Positions 16,447 to 25,004 of a stretch of DNA of 64,000 bases are shown here, piece after piece. Under the pieces are notes generated by a model. It ran no database searches. It saw only the letters and a program-made list of their open reading frames with translations, and was not told the origin of the DNA. Positions within the stretch are counted from its first letter, which is position 1, and the number at the start of each line of letters is the position of its first letter. The translations under genes were made by a program, and so were the position numbers. This stretch comes from Stomatohabitans albus (GTDB taxonomy: Bacteria > Actinomycetota > Nitriliruptoria > Euzebyales > Euzebyaceae), in assembly GCF_036336025.1 (NCBI RefSeq), contig NZ_JAYKKE010000001.1, forward strand, positions 1 through 64,000, given 5' to 3'.

Positions 16447-17952
16447 CTACGGCGTACCTGGGGCCGCTGGAGAAGCCGCATCAGGCCCACCAGGTGTGGG
16501 CGCTGGGCCTGGCTGAGCCGGTGCCTGGGCGGGGGCATCTCCGGGCGCTTCTGGGGCACCTGGAGTACCCGGTGCACTCCCAGGCTCACCGGCAGGAGGA
16601 GTTGGCGCACCCGGCTGCACATCCGCAGGTGCCACTGGCGGTGTTTGAGCCGCCTGGGCCGCCGCAGCCGCTTCGGCAGCCTGGCGTTCTTGTTCAGCCT
16701 TCGCGGCCGCCTCAGCTTCCGCAGCACGCTGTGCCTCAGCGGCCAGGAAATCTGCCCCCACTACGATGGACACATCAACCACACTTTGTGGCTGCGTTGA
16801 CTTCACCAGCCGGCCAACCCCAAGCTTGGCGACAATCTCCTCCCCCAGCTTCCGGGTTTGGGCATCATCGGCATACACCACAACTTCCGTGGTCTGACGC
16901 GAGAACGTATCCGCATTCTCACTCACCACTACACGCAGGTTCAACCCCGCAAGCCGGGCATCAACTTTTTGCCCAACCCCAGGCTCCCCCACCCCATTCA
17001 AAATCTGAATCGGCCGTGCCGCCCCCGTTGACCCTTCAGGTAACGACCCAGCCCAACGACGCTCCGTCATCGTGCGAATGGCCGTCCAATCCGGGCTGTA
17101 GTGCGTTTCCTCCCCCGAACGGTTCCCAACCGGCTTGACCGGCAGCACCGAATACGTTGTGCTTTCCTCAACGAGGGATGAAAGAATCGGGCGAACCAAC
17201 GCCGCATCACGATCAATCGTTAAATGGGGTGGCTGGTCACCCAACACTGTGTTCGCCACGTCTTCTTTAGCCAGCACCTTCGCAAGCGCTTTCCACACCA
17301 CTTCACGCCGCGTAAAAGTATCAATCTCTGTCTCACCCTGTTGGATCAACGAGAGATAGCCCATCACTTCCGGCCCCGTCATAAATTGGTCACCCGAATC
17401 AATGATCTTTCGGGTGCCATCGCTACCAGAACGGCTCGTCAACGTAGTGGGCACATCAACTTGAACCCCGCCACCAGCCTGAATCCAAGCGGCAATATCT
17501 TCACTCGACGCTGAAACTACCGTGTCTAGGTGAATCCCCATCAAGTTCTCTACCGCGGCAGCCATCAGCTCTGCCCCACCATATTGGGATGCATTGCCTA
17601 ATTGGTCCGTCCCAATACCAGGAATAAGGGAATACACACCCGTCGGGATAAACAGCACCTGTGTGCCCAGATCACTACTTTTGCCAAAGAGGGTCAGCCC
17701 TTCGGCTTTCCCTGTACTCAAGTTTGTGCGAACCCACAACAGAGTGTCTTGTTCACCTGCTTGCGTTTGGTCAGGTGAACCATCCTTTGTGTCATCACCT
17801 TGGACGAGTGGGCTATTCCACAATGCCAGCCCAATCAACACCGCCACAGCAATGACACCGATGGTGACCATGCCAGCCCCGGCACGCTGAATAAGCGCCC
17901 GCCATGGTGACACAGGTGTGGCGAAATCAGCAGGACGTACTTGTCGGTTCAC
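16447..17952 (-). CDS. LCP-like / LytR_C domain membrane protein
   Basis: 501 residues: a short cytoplasmic tail, one membrane helix (about 28-46), an extracellular LytR-CpsA-Psr-like domain (about 70-260), a LytR_C domain (about 305-405, IQILNGVGEPGVGQKVDARL), then a charged coiled segment rich in Ala/Glu and a Pro/Ala/Gly tail. LCP enzymes attach polymers to peptidoglycan. The usual IPRD motif reads IPTG here, and the Y-x-R-x-R motif near the domain end reads YLSLI, so catalysis is doubtful. It overlaps nadD by 4 bases. Confidence 0.82.
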   Translation of the reverse strand: MNRQVRPADFATPVSPWRALIQRAGAGMVTIGVIAVAVLIGLALWNSPLVQGDDTKDGSPDQTQAGEQDTLLWVRTNLSTGKAEGLTLFGKSSDLGTQVLFIPTGVYSLIPGIGTDQLGNASQYGGAELMAAAVENLMGIHLDTVVSASSEDIAAWIQAGGGVQVDVPTTLTSRSGSDGTRKIIDSGDQFMTGPEVMGYLSLIQQGETEIDTFTRREVVWKALAKVLAKEDVANTVLGDQPPHLTIDRDAALVRPILSSLVEESTTYSVLPVKPVGNRSGEETHYSPDWTAIRTMTERRWAGSLPEGSTGAARPIQILNGVGEPGVGQKVDARLAGLNLRVVVSENADTFSRQTTEVVVYADDAQTRKLGEEIVAKLGVGRLVKSTQPQSVVDVSIVVGADFLAAEAQRAAEAEAAAKAEQERQAAEAAAAAQAAQTPPVAPADVQPGAPTPPAGEPGSAPGTPGAPEAPGDAPAQAPAQPGPAPTPGGPDAASPAAPGTP

Positions 17953-18671
17953 GGTTTCAACGCCGGATCAATCATTACGCCCTCACCAACCGTCGCAACG
18001 GTCGAACGCGGAGAAGCCGCAGCCGCTTGACGGCGCTCATCGTCAGTTAGTTCACCTACCGGATCAGTCAACCCGGATCCATCGGTTCCATAGAGCCCGT
18101 GTTTGCGCGCAAACTGTTCAACTTCGTTTGGAATCAAATACCGGGTTGCCCGCCCTTGCTCAAAGCGAGTGCGAATATCAGTGGAACTAATCGCCAAGGC
18201 CGGGACATCAAGCAAGGTGACCCGTTCAGTCAGGTTATGTTCGTGGAGTGCCTCAAGGCTGTAGCCCGGCCGCGTCGCTGCAACAAAGTGAGCGAGCGCC
18301 ATTGCCTGTTCGGCATCTTTCCACGTCAAAATGTTGAGGATGGCGTCTGCCCCAGTAATAAAGACAATTTCGTCTTCTGGCTCAAAGAGCTCACGGAAAT
18401 AGCGCAACGTATCAATCGTGTAGGTGGGTCCATCACGGTCAATTTCGATACGGCTCACACTGAACATCGGATTACTCGCCGTGGCTAACACCGCCATTAA
18501 ATACCGCTGTTCAGCAGGGGTGGCCATGTTGTATTTTTGCCATGGCCGTCCAGCCGGCACAAAAATGACCTCATCAAGGCAACAGTCAACACGTGCCTGT
18601 TCTGCTGTTACCAAGTGACCAAGATGGATGGGGTCAAACGTGCCACCCATGATGCCAATACGTCTCGTCAT
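17949..18671 (-). CDS. nadD: Nicotinate-nucleotide adenylyltransferase
   Basis: 240 residues. It makes deamido-NAD from nicotinate mononucleotide and ATP. The nucleotidyl-transferase motif GGTFDPIHLGHL is at the N-terminus and ISSTDIR near residue 170. The C-terminus has about 45 residues beyond the enzyme core. A TTG nine codons upstream is in frame, but the ATG at 18671 puts the motif directly at the N-terminus. It forms an operon with the LCP gene. Unlike most actinobacteria, no obg or proBA genes separate it from rpmA. Confidence 0.93.
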   Translation of the reverse strand: MTRRIGIMGGTFDPIHLGHLVTAEQARVDCCLDEVIFVPAGRPWQKYNMATPAEQRYLMAVLATASNPMFSVSRIEIDRDGPTYTIDTLRYFRELFEPEDEIVFITGADAILNILTWKDAEQAMALAHFVAATRPGYSLEALHEHNLTERVTLLDVPALAISSTDIRTRFEQGRATRYLIPNEVEQFARKHGLYGTDGSGLTDPVGELTDDERRQAAAASPRSTVATVGEGVMIDPALKP

Positions 18672-18696
18672 AAAAACAGTGTATGCAACCACACGC

Positions 18697-18722
18697 AAAA
18701 GACCCCGGCCAAGGCCAGGGTC
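18697..18722 (-). terminator. Terminator after rpmA
   Basis: Read on the minus strand: GACCCTGGCC-TT-GGCCGGGGTC followed by TTTT. It lies between rpmA and nadD and separates the ribosomal pair from the nadD operon. Confidence 0.75.
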
Positions 18723-18739
18723 CTTAAAACTTGTGCCAA

Positions 18740-18994
18740 CTAGGCGACCGGCAGCACCTCAGCGTACGTGCGCTTACCGGAATGACGGAAACTTACCGTA
18801 CCGTCAACTAATGCGAACAACGTGTCATCCTTACCGATGCCAACGTTTTCACCGGGGTGAATCTTGGTGCCACGCTGACGAACCAGGATGGAACCAGTGG
18901 TAACAACCTCGCCGCCAAAACGCTTGGTGCCAAGGTACTTAGGGTTGGAATCACGGCCGTTCGAGGACGAACCGCCAGCCTTTTTATGTGCCAT
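18740..18994 (-). CDS. rpmA: 50S ribosomal protein L27
   Basis: 84 residues, the normal size. L27 lies at the peptidyl transferase centre. The conserved start [16 protein letters not shown] and [19 protein letters not shown] (read in parts) are clear. It is 27 bases downstream of rplU and co-transcribed with it. A terminator follows. Confidence 0.97.
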   Translation of the reverse strand: MAHKKAGGSSSNGRDSNPKYLGTKRFGGEVVTTGSILVRQRGTKIHPGENVGIGKDDTLFALVDGTVSFRHSGKRTYAEVLPVA

Positions 18995-19021
18995 GAGTTT
19001 GCTCCTAGGGGGTGGTTCGGA

Positions 19022-19327
19022 TTAGGCGTTAATAGCCTCGACACGAATACGGGTCAAGTTCTGACGGTGACCCTTCTTACGACGGTACCCGGTCTTGTTG
19101 CGGTAGTGGAAAATGCGCAGCTTGGGACCTTTGAACTGGTCAACAACAACCGCTTTAACGGTGGCCTTGGTATCGGGACCAACCGTTACCTTGTCATCGT
19201 CATCTACGACCATGAGGGCGGGAAGATCAACGGCGGCATCGACATCAACATCAAGTTTCTCAACGTTGATTTCGTCACCAACGGCGACCTTATACTGCTT
19301 GCCACCGGTAGCAATGACGGCGAACAT
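19022..19327 (-). CDS. rplU: 50S ribosomal protein L21
   Basis: 101 residues. It binds 23S r[17 protein letters not shown] at the start and [10 protein letters not shown] near the end are family hallmarks. A longer in-frame extension exists, but CAGGAG lies 6 bases before the ATG at 19327 and family length fits. It is first gene of the rplU-rpmA pair. Confidence 0.97.
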   Translation of the reverse strand: MFAVIATGGKQYKVAVGDEINVEKLDVDVDAAVDLPALMVVDDDDKVTVGPDTKATVKAVVVDQFKGPKLRIFHYRNKTGYRRKKGHRQNLTRIRVEAINA

Positions 19328-19391
19328 GGGCTTCTCCTGCACATTAACGACAAATACGACATGCGCCAGTCGGCGCGGACGGACTAGCGTA

Positions 19392-19441
19392 CCGTTTGGC
19401 CAAACGGAACGCAGCACCTATTTTCATCACCAAGAAGGTGA
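19392..19441 (-). promoter_or_regulatory. Two hairpins between rng and rplU
   Basis: A perfect 16-base palindrome, CCGTTTGGCCAAACGG (19392-19407), and a small hairpin TCACC-N5-GGTGA (19427-19441) lie in the 140-base gap upstream of rplU. The palindrome could be a ribosomal-protein leader element or an operator; the outer one could mark the end of rng. Neither has a T-run. Confidence 0.4.
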
Positions 19442-19467
19442 CGAAATAACTCTAACGTACCTGGAAA

Positions 19468-21669
19468 TTATTCGTCTAAGAGTTTCTTAATCAGACGACG
19501 ACCAGGGATCACATCATCTGTTGGTTCCGTAAAGACTTCCATCAGTCCCTTGGAAACATTCTTGCGGGTCATCTGGACAAGACCAAGCTTGGAAATATCC
19601 ATCACTCGGGTCTTTGTTTTATCGCGGGCGAGCTCGGCCTTAAACCGCTTCAGCACTTCATCACGATGGGCAGGCACAATCATGTCAACAAAGTCGATCA
19701 CGATAATGCCCCCCATGTCGCGCAAACGGAGCTGGCGTGCAATCTCAATGGCCGCCTCGATATTGTTCTTCAAGATTGTTTCTTCGAGGTTGTCCTTACC
19801 CACGAACCGGCCTGTGTTGACATCAATGACCCACATGGCTTCGGTCTTTTCGATAATCAGGTAGCCACCACTCTTGAGCCACACCTTTATCTCTAAAGCA
19901 CGACGAATCTGGGCGGTGATTTGCCAATCCCCGAAGAGGCTGCGCGGCTCACCGTCTCCGCCGTCAGGGCTATACACCTGAACTTTTGAAACATCTTCGG
20001 GGCTGGTTTCACTCAGATAGTCACGAATGCGTTCGGCTAGTTCCTCATCGTCAACAATCAGATCGGTGTGCTCACTGCCAAAGACGTCACGAATCACCCG
20101 CAACACTAAATCGGGTTCGGCGTAGACCATGTCTAGGGCCTTGGCTTGTTCAATCTTTTCTTCAACACGCTTCCACCGCGCGACCAGCCGTTCGACATCA
20201 GCAACGAGCTGTTCAGGAGTACATCCTTCCGCAGCGGTACGCACGATCAAGCCGTAGCCCTCCGGGCGTACCCCCTTCAAGATTTTGCGTAACCGGTCCC
20301 GCTCTGCTTCAGGCAATTTGCGACTAATACCCAACATGGAATCAAAGGGGCTGAGGACACAGAACCGGCCAGCCAAACTGAGTTGTTGGGTCAGCCGCGC
20401 CCCTTTCGTGCCCATCGGGTCTTTAGTGACTTGCACGATTACGGTCTGCCCTGGCTTTAGCTGTGATTCAATGCGAGCCGGTTCACCGTCAAGGTCAGCC
20501 TCGTCATAGAGGACTTCACCGGCGTACAGCACCCCATTGCGGCCTTTACCGATATCCACAAATGCCGCTTCCATACCGGGTAGCACATTTTGTACACGGC
20601 CTTTATAGATATTGCCAACAAAGCTCTGTTCATTGCTTTGGGTCACATAGTGCTCAACCAGGGTGCGGTCCTCTAATACCGCAATCTGGGTGGTTTTATC
20701 GCGTCGTGTCACCAACATTTTGCGTGGGGGTGCCACGTCGATGGCCGCGCGAACCTCATTGGAAAGCTGGGCGCTGCTCCCACGTCGACCGCCTTGTTTA
20801 TTCAGCCGCGTGGATTGGGGCTTGCCCTCCCCACCCGTTTTCCGCTTGCGGCGACGTGGACGACGTTTCCGCTTACCTTCACTGCTGCCTTCATCGTGGC
20901 TGTTGGATGAGGCGTCATCCGCTCGCTTCCCCCCACCTTTGCCCGCCATTGTGGTTTTGCTTGATGCGGTGTCTTGTGGCGATGTATCTGATGATGCATC
21001 AGCACTCGTACGCACCCGTTTGCGAGTTCGACGTCCTTTACGGTCGTCACCACCATCAGTGGCATTCGTCTGACGTGATGATGATGATTGCGTTTGGGTT
21101 CCTGATCCCGGATTATCAAGTTCGATTGCGCGTTTGGGTTCAGGGAGTGCTGGTGCTGCCTTGGCCGCGGGTAAGGCAGCAACCGGTTTGGAATCGCTTG
21201 TTGTTGACCGTGACCGTTTCCGGCCACCCGATGATGACCCGTCCTGTGTGTCGGCCTGTTTGGAGCGGTCAGTGGCGTCTGTATCCTGTTTGCGCCCACG
21301 ACGGTTCTGGGCAGTATCACTGTCCTTCTTATGTTTTTGCTTCGTTGAGCCTGTTGGCCGCGAACGCCGCGACTTCTGGGCTTGAGTATCGTCACCCTTT
21401 GTACGAGACCGCCGTGATGATGACTCATGTGATTCGGCCTTGGTCTCATCCGCGTCATCACGAGCACGTTTTCGGGAACGGGATGGTTTCACCGTTTCTT
21501 GTGTGGTTGTCCGTCGGCGTGGTCGGCTCAGTGGTTCAACACTGAACGGGTCGACGCGGAGGCTTTTACGGCGGGTCGTTGCCGGGGTTGGTGTACGTTG
21601 TGCATCTTGAGGCATTGCCGGTCGAACCCGGGAACGCCGAGGTGTGGGATTGGCGTCGGAGTCGCTCAT
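19468..21669 (-). CDS. rng: Ribonuclease E/G family endoribonuclease
   Basis: 733 residues. It cleaves single-stranded AU-rich RNA for rRNA and mRNA processing. Residues 1 to about 310 are a low-complexity Arg/Ser/Lys tail. An S1 domain follows (FVGNIYKGRVQNVLPGMEAAFVDIG in pieces: NIYKGRVQNVL, AAFVDIG), then the RNase H/DNase I-like catalytic part with both metal-binding Asp sites (VIDVNTGRFVG and VIDFVDM). The protein stops soon after MVQMTRKN. The CxxC zinc-link expected there is absent (the equivalent stretch reads EPTDDVIPGRRLI). AGGGAG precedes the ATG. Confidence 0.93.
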   Translation of the reverse strand: MSDSDANPTPRRSRVRPAMPQDAQRTPTPATTRRKSLRVDPFSVEPLSRPRRRTTTQETVKPSRSRKRARDDADETKAESHESSSRRSRTKGDDTQAQKSRRSRPTGSTKQKHKKDSDTAQNRRGRKQDTDATDRSKQADTQDGSSSGGRKRSRSTTSDSKPVAALPAAKAAPALPEPKRAIELDNPGSGTQTQSSSSRQTNATDGGDDRKGRRTRKRVRTSADASSDTSPQDTASSKTTMAGKGGGKRADDASSNSHDEGSSEGKRKRRPRRRKRKTGGEGKPQSTRLNKQGGRRGSSAQLSNEVRAAIDVAPPRKMLVTRRDKTTQIAVLEDRTLVEHYVTQSNEQSFVGNIYKGRVQNVLPGMEAAFVDIGKGRNGVLYAGEVLYDEADLDGEPARIESQLKPGQTVIVQVTKDPMGTKGARLTQQLSLAGRFCVLSPFDSMLGISRKLPEAERDRLRKILKGVRPEGYGLIVRTAAEGCTPEQLVADVERLVARWKRVEEKIEQAKALDMVYAEPDLVLRVIRDVFGSEHTDLIVDDEELAERIRDYLSETSPEDVSKVQVYSPDGGDGEPRSLFGDWQITAQIRRALEIKVWLKSGGYLIIEKTEAMWVIDVNTGRFVGKDNLEETILKNNIEAAIEIARQLRLRDMGGIIVIDFVDMIVPAHRDEVLKRFKAELARDKTKTRVMDISKLGLVQMTRKNVSKGLMEVFTEPTDDVIPGRRLIKKLLDE

Positions 21670-21914
21670 GTATCTCCCTATGCAATTGGGGGCGCGCTAT
21701 GGCGCAACATTCTGTAAATCAAGTCGTGTAAAAATCTGGGGGCGCTGGCCACATACGGGCGCGCACGTCATGCGATGGTACTCGTGCTCACCCATCCCGG
21801 AGTTCAATTCAACCCGGTTTTCAGAAAATACGGCCTCATTTCTCTTGAGCGATCAGCAGGATACAAACATCAAATAAATCTCCCTGACCTGGCACAACCC
21901 TTTACACTCACCTC
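21670..21914. promoter_or_regulatory. Divergent intergenic region between rng and the HAD pair
   Basis: 245 bases that should hold the rng promoter (left) and the HAD operon promoter (right). The left half is GC-balanced, the right half AT-richer. I saw no strong palindrome or gene. Confidence 0.4.
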
Positions 21915-22670
21915 ATGGCTACGCCCGATCTGATTGTATTTGACGTTGATGGCACCCTCCTTGATGAGGGTGTTGAGGTGCCAGAGCGTACCGAAGCACT
22001 CCTTCGGTTATCCCAGCGAGTGCCCTGCCTTCTGTCGAGTGGACGCGCCCCGTTCAGCCTGGCGAGATGGGCGAGGGCCTGGAACCTTAACGGCCCACAC
22101 GGTGCCTGTAACGGGGCGTTATTGACGACAGCTAATGAAGATATTGATGTGTTAGCCACCCTGGACGATGACCTACGAGATGGTCTCATTGATGCACTCT
22201 TAGCTCGCGACCTTCCCATTTTAGTATTCCTGGCTGATGGCAGCCTACGCACCCCTGTTCATGATGAGCGCGTACAGGTTGTGACGGCCTTTGACGAGCC
22301 GATGCCTGTTGTTGGAGGGCTTGATACGGCACCCACGGTGAAGGTCATTACGGTGGCCACCCGTGACGATGAGGGCGACGAACTACGGTCCTTATTTGCC
22401 GACCGTACCCTCTATCAACGTACCCATGAGCTGTTTGTTGAGTGGAACTCACCGCGCTCAAGTAAGGGGCTTGCGCTCGAACACCAAATCGCAGCTCTAG
22501 GCATTACACCCAACCTGGTCTATGCGGTTGGAGATAGCGAGAACGATGCGTCGATGTTGCGCCTTGCTGATCACGGTATTGCCGTTCAAGGTGCAGCCAT
22601 TGAAGCGCGTGAAGCCGCCGATGAACACCTCAGCGTGCCGATTGAACAGTGGATGGACAGCATTGGATAA
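21915..22670 (+). CDS. HAD-superfamily (Cof-type) phosphatase, copy 1
   Basis: 251 residues. Cof-type HAD hydrolase of class IIB: the nucleophile motif FDVDGTLL is at residues 8-15, motif II is LLSSGRAP, and motif IV VGDSENDASML is near residue 210. Such enzymes dephosphorylate sugar phosphates or cofactors; the substrate is not predictable. It is followed by a tandem paralogue whose start overlaps its stop. Confidence 0.9.
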   Translation: MATPDLIVFDVDGTLLDEGVEVPERTEALLRLSQRVPCLLSSGRAPFSLARWARAWNLNGPHGACNGALLTTANEDIDVLATLDDDLRDGLIDALLARDLPILVFLADGSLRTPVHDERVQVVTAFDEPMPVVGGLDTAPTVKVITVATRDDEGDELRSLFADRTLYQRTHELFVEWNSPRSSKGLALEHQIAALGITPNLVYAVGDSENDASMLRLADHGIAVQGAAIEAREAADEHLSVPIEQWMDSIG

Positions 22671-23433
22671 TCACGCGCGCCCTGATGTCTACATCTTTGA
22701 TGTTGACGGCACAATCACCACAACGAATGGGCCACTGACCGCTCCCATGGCTGAGGCGCTCATGGCGCTCAATGCTCAAAGCCCGGTGGTATTGAGTACA
22801 GGTCGTTCACTCGGTGGCCTTGCCCCTGTTCTGGCGCAAGCGCCCCTCCCTGGCCCGCATGCGGTTAGTAATGGGGCAGCCATCGTGACCAATCAGCGCA
22901 CGAGCCATGTCTTTAATGCCCTCACCCCCACAGATTGTAACGAGATACGGGAATACTTGGATTCTCGTGGATTTATTTGTGTTTATTGTTTAGCCGATGG
23001 CAACCTGCAAATCGACCATAGCGATGATCGGATGGTAGATATCCTTGAAACAGGTGCCTGGCCAGCGATAATCAAACCCTTCGCCAACGACCAGCCCGTA
23101 CTAAAAATCCTCACCCTTTGTTTAGAAGACGAAGAAGAGGATATTCGAACCATCTGTGCCAACACCACTGAGATTCACCGGACGCAGTACAACATGATTG
23201 AGTGGACAGCGCCGGGCAGTAATAAGGGCGTGGCGTTTGGCCATCAGATCGCGATATTGGGGTTAGAGCACCCGGTTGTCTTCGCCATTGGTGACAGTGA
23301 AAACGACCTGCCATTACTGGCTAAAGCTACCTTCGCCATCGCCATGCCAGATGCGGCACCAGTGGTCAAAGCAGCCGCAGACCACGTGTTAGATGAACCA
23401 CTACTGGCTTGGGTGCAACGCCAAGTCAGCTAG
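22663..23433 (+). CDS. HAD-superfamily (Cof-type) phosphatase, copy 2
   Basis: Second Cof-type HAD hydrolase, 256 residues from TTG 22663. Motifs are FDVDGTIT, VLSTGRSLGG and IGDSENDLPLL. The N-terminal motif fits a start at TTG 22663, overlapping copy 1 by 8 bases. An ATG at 22621 would add 14 residues and overlap by 50 bases. Full-length similarity to copy 1 (for example SNKGVAFGHQIAILG against SSKGLALEHQIAALG) marks an old tandem duplication. Confidence 0.87.
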   Translation: MDNHARPDVYIFDVDGTITTTNGPLTAPMAEALMALNAQSPVVLSTGRSLGGLAPVLAQAPLPGPHAVSNGAAIVTNQRTSHVFNALTPTDCNEIREYLDSRGFICVYCLADGNLQIDHSDDRMVDILETGAWPAIIKPFANDQPVLKILTLCLEDEEEDIRTICANTTEIHRTQYNMIEWTAPGSNKGVAFGHQIAILGLEHPVVFAIGDSENDLPLLAKATFAIAMPDAAPVVKAAADHVLDEPLLAWVQRQVS

Positions 23434-23614
23434 CGTACGGACTTACAACCTGTACCTGGAAGTCCGGCATGGGAACCGGATATGGCCGGTCGTCAAACCA
23501 GGCCTATCTCGTGACAGCATATTATGCGACAACGACATTGATGTGCTTCACCCATACGCGGTGGTCGCCCCTCGGTTTGGTTCACCATGGGTAGGGTTTT
23601 GTTCATAGAGGAAT

Positions 23615-24943
23615 GTGCCTACTGTGGGCTGCATGGTTTGGTTGAATGTATGCGTCCTGCTCTTGGTGACCGCCGCTGTACTGGTGCTGTTGGCTGGGCC
23701 CTCTCAACATCAACAGGTAGTGGTCTGTTTCTCCCCGTTTATTTTTATTCCACTTACAGTGATCGTCGGACTCTTTGGTAACCGAGATTGGGTGTTTTGG
23801 CTTATTGCGTTTGGCACCGGCGCACTCATATTGATTCGCCTACTTGCACCGCCTTTTTCGCTGCCAAAACCAGTTGGCCCCTATGCCATTGGCACAACCA
23901 CACGCCAATTCATAAACCGCGAACTGCGTGATGCCCTTGCGCCAAGTGGTTCAGATCGTTGGTCAGAGGCGACGGTTCAATTCTGGTACCCAATTTCCCA
24001 AGAAACCAGGGGTGTGTGCACCCCCTATTTGGCCCACGGTATGCGCGTAGCAGAGGGGGCTGCCCGCCTATTGCGCAATGAACGTGGGCAGCAGTTTCCA
24101 ATTCAATTCCTTTCGTATTCAGGCATTTGGTTTTGCCGTGCCCATGCCATCGTTGATGCTGAAGCATTGACGGGCACCGACCCGTGGCCAGTGGTGGTGG
24201 TATTAACTGGGTTTGGGGGTCATCGAAATATGCACACCGTTCAAATTGAGGCACTAGCGGCACAGGGCTATGTAGTCATTGGCATAGATTTGCCCTTTAT
24301 CTGTGCACATGTCCAATCAGCTCAAGATGGTTCAGACTGCTTTGTTCGCCCCCGGGCTGAGGTTATGGATCCGATCGGTACAAACGCAATGATCAGCTTG
24401 GTTGCCAACCAAAGCAACTGGGTCATTGCACGTGCGCTTGCTTTACCAACGAGTGATGATGCTGGGGTATTAGCGTCACTTAATCTGGGCAAGGTTGGCA
24501 TCTATGGGGTATCCCTTGGCGCAATCACCGCAGGACTCATTGCGCAAACCAATCCACAAATCAGCGCAGTTGCTATGGCGGATGCAGAGATGCACGAAGC
24601 GGTGGCCGATGCTGGGATCGGCAAACCGGCGTTGTGGTTCACCCGTACCCCCGATGAAATGCGCACTGAACGAAACCAATCCGGAGGATGGAGTGACGAG
24701 GATATTCACGCTACTACCTCCACGGTTGAACAGGCCATGGCTCATCAACCGGAAGGGCTAAGCACCGAGGTTCATATTCCTGGGATATTCCATGCACAAT
24801 TTACTGATGTCCCCCTGTGGTTCGGCGCGCTATTGCGGTCTCATCTGGAAGGTCCCACCCCCACTCGCCAAGCCCACCAGTCAATCAACGCTCATTTGTT
24901 GGCCTTCTTTTCTCAGTGGCTCTCAACCCGTGAATCTAGTTAA
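23615..24943 (+). CDS. PAF-acetylhydrolase-like alpha/beta hydrolase with N-terminal membrane segments
   Basis: 442 residues. Two or three hydrophobic segments (about 7-78) precede an alpha/beta hydrolase that resembles platelet-activating-factor acetylhydrolase: an oxyanion region VVVLTGFGGHR, nucleophile GVSLG, Asp in MADAE, and His in GIFHAQFTD. It may hydrolyse short acyl esters at the membrane. The start is uncertain. GTG at 23615 has a close AGAGGA; GTG 23624 and ATG 23633 are also possible. It is downstream of the HAD pair by about 180 bases. Confidence 0.78.
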   Translation: MPTVGCMVWLNVCVLLLVTAAVLVLLAGPSQHQQVVVCFSPFIFIPLTVIVGLFGNRDWVFWLIAFGTGALILIRLLAPPFSLPKPVGPYAIGTTTRQFINRELRDALAPSGSDRWSEATVQFWYPISQETRGVCTPYLAHGMRVAEGAARLLRNERGQQFPIQFLSYSGIWFCRAHAIVDAEALTGTDPWPVVVVLTGFGGHRNMHTVQIEALAAQGYVVIGIDLPFICAHVQSAQDGSDCFVRPRAEVMDPIGTNAMISLVANQSNWVIARALALPTSDDAGVLASLNLGKVGIYGVSLGAITAGLIAQTNPQISAVAMADAEMHEAVADAGIGKPALWFTRTPDEMRTERNQSGGWSDEDIHATTSTVEQAMAHQPEGLSTEVHIPGIFHAQFTDVPLWFGALLRSHLEGPTPTRQAHQSINAHLLAFFSQWLSTRESS

Positions 24944-24944
24944 A

Positions 24945-24984
24945 GTGTTGGGCTAGACGCGTTTGAACGCTTCTGACCCAACAC
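24945..24984. terminator. Bidirectional hairpin between convergent genes
   Basis: Perfect arms GTGTTGGG and CCCAACAC enclose a second small stem (GCGTT/AACGC). On the minus strand it ends with TTTAA. It separates the hydrolase gene from the convergent GH114-like gene. Confidence 0.6.
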
Positions 24985-25004
24985 CTTGACCTAATTAGAC
25001 CTAA

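Noticed and set aside
16494-17138. Plus-strand frame of 214 codons opposite the LCP gene
   Set aside because: It is the complement of the Pro/Ala-rich coding tail, with a biased composition and no ribosome site.
20463-21545. Long plus-strand frame of 360 codons opposite rng
   Set aside because: It is the antisense of the low-complexity Arg/Ser-rich tail of RNase E/G; composition is Cys/His/Trp-rich and not protein-like, with no ribosome site.
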